Shown here in pieces: positions 43,980-54,638 of a DNA stretch of 64,000 nucleotides (its first letter is position 1; every line of letters begins with the position of its first letter). Below the pieces are notes generated by a model that was not told where the DNA came from, did not search any database, and saw nothing but the letters and a program-made list of their open reading frames with translations. The stretch comes from Tetraselmis striata (lineage: Eukaryota > Chlorophyta > Chlorodendrophyceae > Chlorodendrales > Chlorodendraceae). The stretch spans positions 62,001 through 126,000 of the forward strand of contig VCJN01002818.1 in assembly GCA_006384855.1 (NCBI GenBank). Reading direction: 5' to 3'. Position numbers and translations under genes: made by a program.

Positions 43980-46900
43980 CTTGACCTAGCGCCCGTGACA
44001 AGACGACGCTGCTCGCGCGGCATTCGCCCGGCTCAGTATGCCCGGCAACGACGGCGGAAAAGGCAAAAAGGCAACCGGCTAGTCCACCGTCTCTCCTGCC
44101 CGTTTCGCCGAGCTGGAGGCCTCGGTGGCGAATCTCGCGGTTTTGCTGCGCGACTCGCTCGCCCGTGACCCATGCATAGCGGCATGATGGTACCACCCCG
44201 CCCGCTCCAGGCGCTGCCGCGAAGCACTCTCCGCAAGACGACCCGCCCCCCGCGCTGATGACGTATGCGCGCCTCTCCCCTCCGACGGCGACTAGGTCAC
44301 GTGGGAGCATTAGGCCCCCCTCAATGCGCTCGGCTTCGCTCGGCGTGTCTACGACGCCGGATTTATGCGCCGCCCGCGGACCTCATGCCCCAAGTCCTCC
44401 CGCCACAGACGGGAGGGCAGACCTACCGGTCAGACATCAAACGAGGCCTTGGAGGAGGAAGGCGAGGTGGTGAAGGGGGATCCGGGCCAACTTGGGGCCC
44501 AACGGGCAGCGTCAGATCCGCTTGTGCCGGCCGGCGACGTCGCCACGCCGACAACAGCAACACCACACAAGCACTTCCCACGCTACGTTCCGGTCGGCCC
44601 CGCCGCCACAGACCCCTCCCCCCCTTTGGTGACGCGACGGAGGCAGAAGAGGGAGAGATCCAAGCAGGCCAAGCCGCCAATTAACCCCCCCCCCCCCCCC
44701 CACCCCCGGGCGGGGCGGACTTGACCGCGACTGGCAATCCAGCCCTCCGAACCCCTCGTAGATCCGCGAGACTTCAAACGCCACATGTAACAAGGCTCAC
44801 GCCCGACCACGCGCGCCGCGGCCGCCGCGGCGCCTAAAGGCCTCGGCAATACATACAAATTGTATTGCCTCCTCAATCGCAGCCTCAGCAAGAGCCGCAA
44901 GGCCGCGGGGACGTCAATGAACCACCTCCGATCCATGACCGGCTGACGTGCCGACCGCTCCGCGGCCGACACAGCCGTAGATCCCACCTCCCCCTCCAAG
45001 CATAAGCCATCCTCCTATGCGAAAAAGCTGAAACACCAAAAGCGGCGACCTGGGAACCGCTCGGGATCCCGGGGTCGCCCGGCCGGAGCCTCCCGCTCCA
45101 GCCAGTCGGCAGCCCCGACATGCGCAAGGGCTTCATCTAGCGGACGGTTGCCGCCGCAGACCGCTGCCATAGCTCCGGCCCCGGAAGCGCGAGCGTCCGC
45201 GCGTCCCGACGCCTCGATAACCACCCGGGATGGTTGCAATGTCGCCGCCCCGGCGTTGTACAAACTGCCCCTGCTCGACAACAACAACCATCTTAACCTC
45301 ACATGCGAATACAGCCTTCCCCTCCCCGTCGGACACCACCATCATGGTGCTCAACGACATTGCAAAACCCAGCCATAACATCACCGCGGCCACCAAATGC
45401 CACAGGGCGTCAGCGGCTATCTTACATCACCTAAAAAAGACATGGACCCACATCACAACCGACCTCTTTGTATGCACCAAACGTACGAAGATGACTGGCC
45501 AAACCGGTTCCCGGGACAACACAACGGCGGGCACAATCAAATCCCCCCATTCCAGAATCCAAGCGACACAAGTCATCCGGCATGCCAACAGACCCTTGCA
45601 CCGCGTCGGCGAAGAGGTTGTACACCACCACCGGCCGTGCCTCTCAGCCCCAGGTCGACGCCCCAGTCATCACACGCGCCCTCCGCGCCCAACGCGCGCT
45701 CTGCATTGCCAGTCTCGCCCTTGCGGGCATTTCAGCCACCGAACTCCACGTATGGATTTCAAACGTCATGACCCCCATGCACACCTCGGTGAGCGCGGCC
45801 GCAGCCAGGGGCACTACCCGCCGCCCGGCGAGCCTCCCGGCGGTGGCCTTCTCCTCCACGGCTAAAGCATAGCTTTGGAGGAATACGAAGCCCCCTCCAA
45901 CACCTCCTTCGGGGGCCCTATCCAGCCGTTTCCGATAGTGCGCCTCCCGCCCGATCTAGTCATGTACGCCATCCTAGAAATCCGCCACATGCATGAACCG
46001 CTTATCCGCCACCACTGCCCGTTTGCAATTGGCCTCCAATGACGCCGCCACCCTCCCGGCTAGGGCGACTCAAGGAGCGGCGATCTGCCTGCCGGCGAGC
46101 GATCACATGCCGGAACTCCATTTCCAATTGAGCGCGGAGCCTCTGTCAAATTCTGCCCTATCATGACATGAAGCCACGATAGGCCTGCCCTATCTTCGAA
46201 TGGGTCATCGACGACCACCTCGACACGCCCCCCCCCCCCCCCTCCGCAAAAGACCATGCCCCCTCCCGACCAAATCGCGGAGGCCATCATCGACGCCCTC
46301 CGCCGCCGCCATGCAGAACTACCGAGCCACAAACCCCACAACATAACCCTCCTCACGGAAGAGCTCCAGGCGGCCGGCGCAAACGCGACCAAAACCCGGT
46401 TGAATGGGTACTCTACAAATGCCAAACCGGCAAAACTCTCCTCCCCGCAACCCCCTATCCAACAAGCAAGGAGCGATGCGAATTGCTATGTCGGTCACCT
46501 CCCCTATTGCGGCGATTTCTCGACTCAAACCCGCCGCCTCCGCCTCACCATCGAAGATGACCCCAATTGCCTCAGTATCTACAACATGTGCCCTCTCCCC
46601 GTCGCCCAGCCCATCACGGCGACCGGCAAGCCCTCCCGTAGCCCCGCATGGCTACTCAGTGCCCGCGCTAACCGCGGCTCAGACCTCCGCTTCATTGACA
46701 TCCCCTTGATGCATATGGAGGCGGAAGCTTGCTGTCGCACACACGCCCCGAAAATACCGACACAAAATGCGCCCTCTTTATTCGGGCGGCGATGGAACAT
46801 CTCCTGAGCCGGACCGCCGTCGACCTAGGACGCGGGCAGAAGAAGGCAAAACCATTAACTTACCAACTCGCCCGAAGTGAACGCCGACCCCCGGCCGCCG

Positions 46901-47795
46901 TGGAAGCCGAGCCCGTGGCCGAGGCCCTACCGGCCTAGGCCGGGGCTGAGGCCGCGGCCGCAGCCGCAGCCCGGGACAGTCTTCCCCCACAGACCGAGGC
47001 CGGGGCCTCCGAATCATCAGCACAACACAGCCCCCGCCAGCAGCGGAACCCATGGTGGAGCCCACCGCCGGCATTTTTCAACCTAACTAGCCGCCCGGTC
47101 ATTGCCGCTGGGCGGCCCGGCGGCGGCACGACGACTCCCGGTCGAGGCCGCAGCCCCCCCGCTCAGACGGACACAGGTCGCGCACAAACGCACGCCGGCG
47201 GCCTCCAAGAACGTTCCACCAGCAACTGCCCCCCCCCCCCCCCCCCCCACCTCCCCCCCCTCCGCCAGCATCTTCCCTTCCGGTCAAAGCCCGCAGGCCG
47301 GAGGACCTATCGAGCCGTGGCACCTCCCCGGAGGCAGAGCTCCGAAAACAACGCATGGAAGAAGCCGTCACCCATATCTCCAGACGCTTCCCACGCACAC
47401 ATGCCCGCCTCTACACCGGGATCGCGTCCTTGGGGTCGGGCAGCCGCCCCCTACACCCAATGACACGCGCCGCGAATCGCCTTCTCCCTCAGACGAGGAC
47501 GTGCCCATGGCGGACGAACACTTCCACTCCAGTGAAGAAAAAAACGACCTCTCCGAGGACGGGGAGGAGGTAGAAGCCGAGGACATGGGCGATGACGGGG
47601 GGTTGTCGCCCATGATCGCGCCCCCCGCACCTCACCCCCGCCCTCCCGCCCACACCCCCGAACTGAAATACCCTTGTATACCACAAGTGAAAACCCCAGC
47701 GCCGACAAACCCGTCCCCATTTGCCCGAGCAAGTGGCGCCAATACAAAACGCAAGTCATTACCCTACCCTACCCTAACAATCGAAATTGATTAAA
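43980..47795 (+). other. Repetitive region with proline/threonine-rich ORFs, probably element-derived
   Basis: An ATG at 44038 opens MPGNDGGKGKKATG followed by a stop and then a helix, PARFAELEASVANLAVLLRD, which resembles the start of a Gag-like ORF in style (compare copy C, TLLRELTTALAQL). Long frames at 44365-44724, 45230-45865, 46256-46807 and 47102-47794 are proline-, serine- and threonine-rich and lack domains I recognise. The last ends about 10 bp before the dispersed repeat at 47806-47938. The long frames may only reflect GC-rich composition. Confidence 0.35.
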
Positions 47796-47805
47796 ACGTG
47801 CTAGC

Positions 47806-47938
47806 ATGCTACTCTCCACTGGTCTGAGTTGTTCTTAGAGCATGCCATCTCTAATAATATTAGGGAACACACATAGTGTAATTACAACTCAAGCTTCCGG
47901 CTATCATCTTTTGTTGCCAAACCCTGCCTCCTTCCATC
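47806..47938 (+). repeat. Dispersed ~130-bp repeat, copy 2
   Basis: It matches 15838-15966 in the same orientation (CTGAGTTGTTCTTAG, CCATCTCTAA, GGGAACAC, CTCAAGCTTCCGGC). It follows the proline-rich ORF region directly. Confidence 0.65.
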
Positions 47939-47939
47939 A

Positions 47940-49668
47940 CGTCATCAGTAGATGTGTTATTTCCGGATAACTACGGGTGGTCGCCAGTATGAGCAACTAC
48001 CGCTAATTGGCAATACGGGGATTAAAAGTGCAGTACTAGCCCCGCCCCCGAGAGGGTTTTCCTGTACCGGTGCCGCGCATTTATTGTCATCGTGCTGCGT
48101 CTTGGCTCCCGCTGCCGCCATCGTTGAAAATATGGTAACCCCTAAAACCCGTGCCCGGCTGGCTGCGGCATGAGGCTGAGCAAGGTGGCCGTTTGTGGCG
48201 GGTCCTTGGATTCTGCGACGACTGGGGAGCCATACGGGAGGCTTTTCAAATAATTTTCGTATTCACGCGGTAGCGCCTGATGGCGCCGCCGGGCCGCATG
48301 CATGTACGGGGGACTGCTAAAAATAATTCTGAGACGACTTGCGTCGGCCTCTCAGACATCCGCCTACGGGTGGGGAAGGGGGGTGTACTACTCGGACGGG
48401 GGCAGCAGCCTACTCTCGAGGGCTGTTCGAAAAAAATCTTATTCTCGTACCTCGGTACGACCCGCGACCGACATACAGAAGATCATGCGTACACCCCCCC
48501 CCCCACCCACCCACCCACCCGTGTGTGTTCCACCTGTGAATCACTAGAGTCCCGGCCTAGTACAACGGGGTGTTCGACGGTGCCCTGCGGCCAATCCGTT
48601 CGGACCACTCGGGAAACCCTCAGCCATCATGTGAGAACGGGCGAGGGCGGTGAGCGCGAGGAGGCGGGAGCCCGGCACTACAACGGCACCCCATGTTGTT
48701 GAACCCATCCTCCCTCCGCCTGGAACGAGATGCACGTGAGGGCGGCAAGCGCGGTCCATTTCCCGAATGTCCATGCATAGCCAAAAGTTAGCTCGCCGGT
48801 ACGTACATGATGGGTCAGTCATCAGTTGGTTCGGGGCACGACATATTATCATGAAGCTTACCTCCGTCACACATGGTGCACCGCATCCCGATGGCATCCC
48901 TTCGCATGGACGAGGGTCAACTGATTATCCGAGACTGTAAGCGTCTACTTCACCAAGCAACCCGCCTAGTTTATGGTGGCTATCGGGCCCCGCGCTGTCG
49001 GGTTAGTTACACGCGCGGTCGAAGGCAGGGCGGAGCATTGATCCGTCGTCAAGGGAGTCAACATAACCATCTCCATTTAAAACTCGTCTACGTCCTCCTC
49101 TTATCACCCCCTTGTCTCGACCTAGATTATATCCATTGCCATGGCTATCTTACCGCCCTTGCCGGAGCCGAGAGCCTTGCACATGCCGTATCTGAAGGTA
49201 GGGGCAGTCGGAATCTTGTTAACCCGTTCTCCGAGGGCTTCCATGATGCACGCGACTCCCCGCGGGCAGGCACGGACATAGTTGTGTGCGGTGGGGTAAT
49301 GGTTACGGGACTAACGGACGACGAGGGGTAGACTGACTAGGAGCGGGAGGTAAGATGGTCCGATAACCGCTACGGTATATCTGAGTAGAGAGTTTGCTAG
49401 GGACTAAGGGTGCTGGCAACGTCAGGCTTGACGAGCGCAGGCATGCGAGCTCACGTGCGAATTTATCAATAACGCTAATATATTAATTCCAATAATTGCA
49501 TGAGCATATGAGCTAGCGCCCCGGGGGAGCGCGCAAGTGCGTCGACGTTGTACCTACCGTGATGGGCTTTCCGCGAACTTGGCACGGCCGCGAGGTCGCG
49601 GACGCAAATGGTATGACCCAGCGGGTGGTTGGGAGGGTGGCGAACTTACGACACCATCCTTTAAAATT
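47940..49668. other. Intergenic region, no gene recognised
   Basis: One open frame of 152 codons (48873-49331) has no recognisable domain and no splice or composition support. Nothing else is evident up to the left direct repeat of YR element C. Confidence 0.45.
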
Positions 49669-49858
49669 AATGATCTAAACTAGTTTATGGGGTTTCCTCC
49701 CTTGACCTAACCGCTTTTCAGCTACAAGTGCTGCTCAGTGGTACGGGAACTAGGCACCTGTCGTTGCGCCCTTTTTGGTTGTAACACGAGTAGACACAAA
49801 AGCAACCATAACAGCTGAGCCTGCCATCTTCCAGTTTTCGCTGCGTTCCACGCAGCGA
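49669..49858 (+). repeat. Left long direct repeat (A1) of YR element C
   Basis: About 190 bp, nearly identical to 52601-52788 apart from small indels around GTCGTT(GCGCCC)TTTTTGG. Confidence 0.8.
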
Positions 49859-49970
49859 TGTTAAAACTGTCTCGTAACATGTTGCGAGCAAGGTCACCCC
49901 AGGTTGTTCAAGACCACACCCGGCTCACCACCCCTGTGTGATGTTCTCATCCGTAAGTTTGCGCGTTACC

Positions 49971-50845
49971 ATGCCATATGGAGAAAAACCCGTCGTTGAT
50001 CCGACGCTCGAGTCGCTACACGCAGACGTGAAGGCCCAGTCTACATTGTTGCGCGAGCTTACAACAGCGTTGGCCCAACTGACGGCTCGTGAGTGCGTTG
50101 TTGATGGAGAGGGGGCACATGGCTCCCGTTCCAAGCAGCGCATCGCGGGACAGCCGACAGGCAGCGGGGGAGCCGCAAAGCGCCCCGGCTTGCTAGAGCT
50201 AGCCCAGAGCGGCCGTGTCGGAGCAAAATCCGTGAGTGACGAGGATGACTACCTCGCAGTGCCAGAGCTATTGCAGCGAGCGTAGTATGTTACGAGGCCG
50301 TTCGACCGGTCAGCCGGGTGCCTGGTCTCTTCCCCCTGAGCACCGACCTAACGAACGAGTACCTCAAGCAGGATGACCGGCGTCTGCCGGCCCAGGAGGA
50401 GTATCTATGGATGTCGTGTTTCGGCGCCCACATGGCCGCACTTTTCGTGGCTCTCGACGAGCTGCTGCCCTACGTCCCTGCTGCCAGCCCGGACTTCACC
50501 CCCTACCTCGGGAGAGCTCGGAACCACGCCGAAGCCATCGACAAGGCGTTTCGCTTTCGTTTGGCCTTCCTACGGAGGCTTGATGAGGTCAAGCGTGTGC
50601 ACGGTGACCAAGGTGTTCTTGACGTGGTGCGAGCCCAGCACTTTCAGCTTGCTTCTGAGCATCTGGGTTCCGCGATTTTTGGGGACCTCATGAGAGACTA
50701 CGAGCGTCGCGTCTTCGAGGCGACCGTGGCAAGCAGCGCAAAAGCAACCGCTACTACTCGGGTAGCGGGAGCAGCTGCCGGACGCGGGCGTGGACGAGGG
50801 CGTGGCGGTGGACGTGGGCGTGGTCGCGAAGGTGAGCACGAGTGA
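49971..50845 (+). pseudogene. Gag-like ORF of YR element C
   Basis: It starts at ATG 49971 (MPYGEKPVVDPTLESLHADV). A leucine-rich amphipathic segment (STLLRELTTALAQL) suggests multimerisation. A TAG at 50283-50285 interrupts at the same site as TGA in copy A, and a small deletion shifts the frame. The second part (50318-50845) reads EEYLWMSCFGAHMAALFVAL and DKAFRFRLAFLRRLDEVKR, and ends in an RG-rich nucleic-acid-binding tail (GRGRGRGRGGGRGRGREG). A helical body with an RGG tail before the recombinase is compatible with a Gag-like or DNA-binding role; no family match is claimed. Confidence 0.55.
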
Positions 50846-51389
50846 CGGTGTGGGGCGCCTTTCGTCGGAGCTGCTGGAGCTTTGCGAGGCCACTATTCGG
50901 TGACCGCCGCAAATCGCACCCTTGCAGCTCAACGGCGGGACGAGCGCCATGTGTCAGGACCTGACCCCCCACCTTACAAACTTCATTTAGACCTTCCTCG
51001 GTGCGGCGCTTCTACAGCTACAGCCGAGTGCGGCTCAACCATCCGCACACCTGCACATGGCGGCTCAACCAGCCGCCTCCCGTACCAATTCGTCACTGCG
51101 TCCGTCGGTTGTTACACTGCGTGTTACAACCGGTTCGCAACGACCAAGCTTCGCGCGTGTACGTTACGCACGTGACAGGCGCTACGAGCGCGAAGGGCGC
51201 GCGGGGCGGCCCGCTTACCTGAACCTAGCCCCGCAAACCCGTAATGGTGCTACTGTTAACCCGTCCAGCAACTACCGGCCAACTGCCGGGAACCTAACCG
51301 CTGCTGCCGAGTACTTTGCAAACAGTAGTCGCCCCCGCCCTGGCACTCCGACGGTAAGTCGACGCACTTACATACATAATTCACGAGCC

Positions 51390-52465
51390 CAAGGCTGTCG
51401 CTCCCTGGGCTGCTTCACTGCGATCTCGACTGCAGGATGCTTTCGGCTCAGACGAGTTAGGACAGCGGACGCTCGACCTACTCTCCACCTCCCTCACCAC
51501 TCATACACTCAAGAGCTACGCCGGCAGACTGTCTCAGCAATTCGCGGAAATCTGCCACGACTCCGAGAACATCAGCCCGCTCGAGACGACTATTGCTACT
51601 GTCGTCCGGTACGTTGCCTGGATTGGTGAGCGAGGACACATTGGAGCTAAGTCACTACAACCCTACTTGTCTGCAATCAACACGTTCTTCGAGCTGCACA
51701 ACCTCGACCCAATCGCCAAGGACAGCCTACAGCCTACACCTCGCCCGCTGCTAGACGTGGGCTGATGTTGCGACAGCGCCGCCAGGAGGCTGCCCCCTTG
51801 CGCGTTCCTCTGCCTGCTGATGTAGCTTACAGATTCGTCGAGAAGGCCGAGTTAATTATGTCTGCTCCCACCACAGAGTACCAGCACGACTTCCGAGCCC
51901 TCATGGCCTCGTTTGTCAACTTCATGTTCTTTGCCAGGGGACTTACTAGCGTCTCCTGCCGAGTGCGGGATGTGCATGTCGACGATTATAACATTACCCT
52001 GCAGGTGTACCGCGAGACAGGTCGCGCTGGCCGACGGGGACCCGACGACATGCGCGTGCTTCTCCTTCAGGTATCACAACACTCCCGAGTTGCACGCCTC
52101 CTGCACCACTTCATCGACAACGTACAGTCTGCCCCCCTGGTTACTGTTGCCTTGGCCGAAACAAACTTCTGGGCGGCCACCACAAGCGAGCAGTCAAAAC
52201 CTTGGACCGCCGCTACCATGTCGGACTGGCTGTCCACAGCCGTCCGTCTTGTCGGTGCTGCCCCTCCCGCCGGCACTTCCTGGACCTCAAATAGCCTTCG
52301 CAAGGGAGCAGCGTCTGCTGCCAATGCCATCGGAGTTCCATTGTCCCACATTTGCTACCAAGGCGGCTGGGCCACTAACGCCGACCCCAACGGACTACAT
52401 CGACCCCAACGTTCTTCCTTCACCGGGCGCATGGTTCTTCTTTGGCCACATCGCCCCCCTACGCC
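51390..52465 (+). pseudogene. Tyrosine recombinase of YR element C
   Basis: The N-terminal SAM-like core-binding domain is in one frame (ISPLETTIATVVRYVAWIGE, YLSAINTFFELHNLDP, about 51570-51715). A frame change follows near 51760. Then the catalytic domain reads HDFRALMASFVNFMFFARGL, CRVRDVHVDDYNITLQVYRE, LLHHFIDNVQSAP, and SNSLRKGAASAANAIGVPL (52287-52340), GGWATN, and after another frame change DYIDPNV, with the catalytic Tyr near 52396-52398. The box normally written HxLR has Asn in place of His here. The recombinase would cut and join element DNA at its termini. Two frame changes make this copy unlikely to be active. Confidence 0.65.
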
Positions 52466-52576
52466 ACTTTCAAGTCCAACAGGACTCCGCAGCGGTGGCC
52501 TTCCCGGTGCCTCCTTCATGACCTGGCGCTACCCCTTCTCCGTCAATCCACTGCTCTCTCCGTTCGCTCATAACTG

Positions 52577-52600
52577 GCAAAACCAGACTCAACTTTGAAA
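52577..52600 (+). repeat. Short repeat B1 of YR element C
   Basis: ACCAGACTCAACTTTGAAA occurs here and again at B2 (about 52872-52892), flanking A2. The last codons of the element's ORF region run into it. Confidence 0.65.
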
Positions 52601-52788
52601 TGATCTGAACTAGTTTATGGGTTTTCCTCCCTGACCAAACCGCTTTTCATCTACAAGTGCTGCTTAGTGGTACGGGAACTACGCACCTGTCGTTTTTGGG
52701 TGCAGCACGAGTAGACATAAAAGCAACCATAACAGCTGAGCCTGCCATCTTCCAGTTTTCGCTGCGTTCCACGCAGCGCCCTCTGACT
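52601..52788 (+). repeat. Right long direct repeat (A2) of YR element C
   Basis: Counterpart of 49669-49858. The equivalent region in copy A begins near 10232. Confidence 0.8.
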
Positions 52789-52867
52789 GTTTTCCCTCCA
52801 CGCTTTTCACTTTACCTTCCTGCCAATTTCGGCTCTTGACAGTGTAAAACAGCCTGCGCGACCTTTT

Positions 52868-52893
52868 TGGAAAAACCAGACTCAACTTTGAAA
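52868..52893 (+). repeat. Short repeat B2 of YR element C
   Basis: Second copy of the ACCAGACTCAACTTTGAAA word, marking the probable right end of the element. Confidence 0.6.
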
Positions 52894-53225
52894 TTATCAC
52901 TTTTGGGACAGTACCTTGTACAGTCCTGTGGTGTGGTCCTCGGCCCGGTTCAGACGGGTATTCAAGCTCTACAATATCGGATGACATTTATTTTCTGATA
53001 TCGGATGACACCTAAGTCCGATCGGCACCTTTTTCGAGCTTGATATCTCAACAATCACAGCCTTAGGTGCAAAGTACTACTCATGGCAGACTATTCACAG
53101 ACCGTCGTGGCGGGGGGCGAGCGGGGGCTCCACAGTCGTTTCCGCTTGATTAAGCGTTAGGGTAAATTAAGGGTTAGGGTAGCCGGGAAGTCCTTTTTAA
53201 ATAATCTATCGGCCAAATTTGATTT

Positions 53226-54557
53226 CTACTTGTATTTACATGGAGCCCCGCGGTACCTGGGACAGCTCCGCGGATAAGGAGAGGTCAATAAATGACGACG
53301 ACGGTATCCCCGGGGCTGTCCAAAGCGAGCCATGGACTGCAGGGTATCATAGTCATCAGACAGATCACGTAGGTGGTCGACTCGCCAACCATCGCGATGG
53401 CAAGCCGAGTCAGCTGGCGCTCGCTGGAGCACGCCGTGCAAGTCATCGGGGCTGATGGTAATAGGGGGTATGTCATCTGGCTCGGGCGGGGGGAGCAGGC
53501 CGGATGGGTCGTCAGCTGCAGGGGGAGGAAACAGCCGGCGCAGCTCGTCGATGTTGTCTGCGGACGGTTCCGCAACGCCGTGGTTCTCGGCAAGCGCTGC
53601 GGCGTCGCGGAACCGCCCGACGCGAATGAGTCGCACCGCCTTCCCGACCCGCCAAGAGATGCGGCCGCGCAGGTAGCCCCGCGAGTTAGGAGGGCCCGAG
53701 GCGGTTGGCTGGATCGTCTCGCGCGCGAGTGCGGCCTCGTGGAGCAGTGCAGGAATATCGCCCTGCCGCCAGAGGGCTAAGCGGTGGTCGATAGCAGTCC
53801 GTACCACGTGGGCGTTAGCGCCGGCAGCGTGCGACCAGAGAACGGCCGCCGGGAAGAGGATGGCCAGGTGGCACGCGGCCTCGCGCATGGCGCCCCGGGC
53901 GGAATGCGATATATCCCAGATTGGTCGGATAGCGGCGCCAGTAGCGTCGCGGGCGGACATCGGGATTTTTGGTGACGTGCGCACGGCCGTGTCACGCACG
54001 TAAGGGAGGAAGAAGTCGGGGTTGTCGAGGGCCCATTGGATGGGTGCCCCTACTTGGGTCTGGGCAGCTTCAACCGCTTGGCGGCGAGCGATGCCGTCGG
54101 TGGAGGTCGGCATAAAGGGAAGGAGGTCCGGGGCCGGCGGGAGGGGGTGAGCGGGGGGCACGGGGCCGGCTGGGGGGTCAAGAGCCGTGGCAGGGACTGG
54201 TGGGGCGCCACCGGGTTCGGCCGGGGGGGCGGGGGGGCGAGGTGGCGGAGGAGGGGGGGCTGGTAGCTGGCGGGGATTGCCGTGCGCGTCGATGCGGCAC
54301 TTTAGTAGATGGGTACGCATGATTTGCGCGTTGCCGCTGGCTGCGACGTAGACTTTGCCGCACCGGCGGGGGCAAGGCCTTAGACCCACAGTGGGGAGGT
54401 AGGCAGCTGAGCCAACGATTCTAGGGTCGCCGCCCTCCGCTGGGCAACTGGCGACGCGTTTGTGGTCGGCGCTGCGGGCGCGGCGGAAGTGCTCGGCCAG
54501 GTGCGCGGCGGTGTCGCACACGAAGGGGCACTCGGGGAGAGGGCACCGGAGAGTCAT
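53226..54557 (-). pseudogene. ORF2 amino-terminal part: zinc fingers and start of reverse transcriptase
   Basis: The frame begins MTLRCPLPECPFVCDTAAHL, a C2H2-like finger, with a second Cys/His cluster (PCPRRCGKVYVAASGNAQIM then HLLKC). A proline-rich linker and a conserved region (FFLPYVRDTAVR, IWDISHSARGAMREAACHLA) follow. Then come GKAVRLIRVGRFRDAAALAE, LRRLFPPPA and SACHRDGWRVDHLRDL. The last is the entry into the reverse transcriptase domain ('..GPDG...EHLR.L') of R2/NeSL-like and related non-LTR elements. The frame ends 40 codons later at a TAA-side stop with no further motifs. The N-terminal fingers normally give target-site binding. Confidence 0.55.
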
Positions 54558-54638
54558 TGGGGATGGGTAGGAGGGAGGGGGTGCGGCGAGGCCTGGGGGG
54601 GCGGTCCGACGAGGAGGGGTTGGGGGTGGGGGTGGGGT

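Larger units (their letters stand above)
49669..52893 (+). mobile_element. Tyrosine-recombinase element, copy C, with split direct repeats
   Basis: Layout: repeat A1 (about 49669-49858), Gag-like ORF (49971-50845), spacer, tyrosine recombinase (51390-52465), short repeat B1 (about 52577-52600), A2 (52601-52788), B2 (about 52868-52893). A1 and A2 share TGATCT(A/G)AACTAGTTTATGGG, CTACAAGTGCTGCT and CCTGCCATCTTCCAGTTT. B1 and B2 share ACCAGACTCAACTTTGAAA. Split direct repeats of this order mark PAT/Ngaro-type YR retrotransposons, but no reverse transcriptase or RNase H lies between. The copy is the best preserved of the three, with few frameshifts. Confidence 0.75.

Noticed and set aside
48873..49331. 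152-codon ORF as a gene
   Set aside because: No domain, no splice or composition support, and it lies in repeat-rich DNA.
49669..52893. LTR retrotransposon
   Set aside because: The flanking repeats lack TG...CA ends, there is no integrase or protease, and a tyrosine recombinase is present instead.
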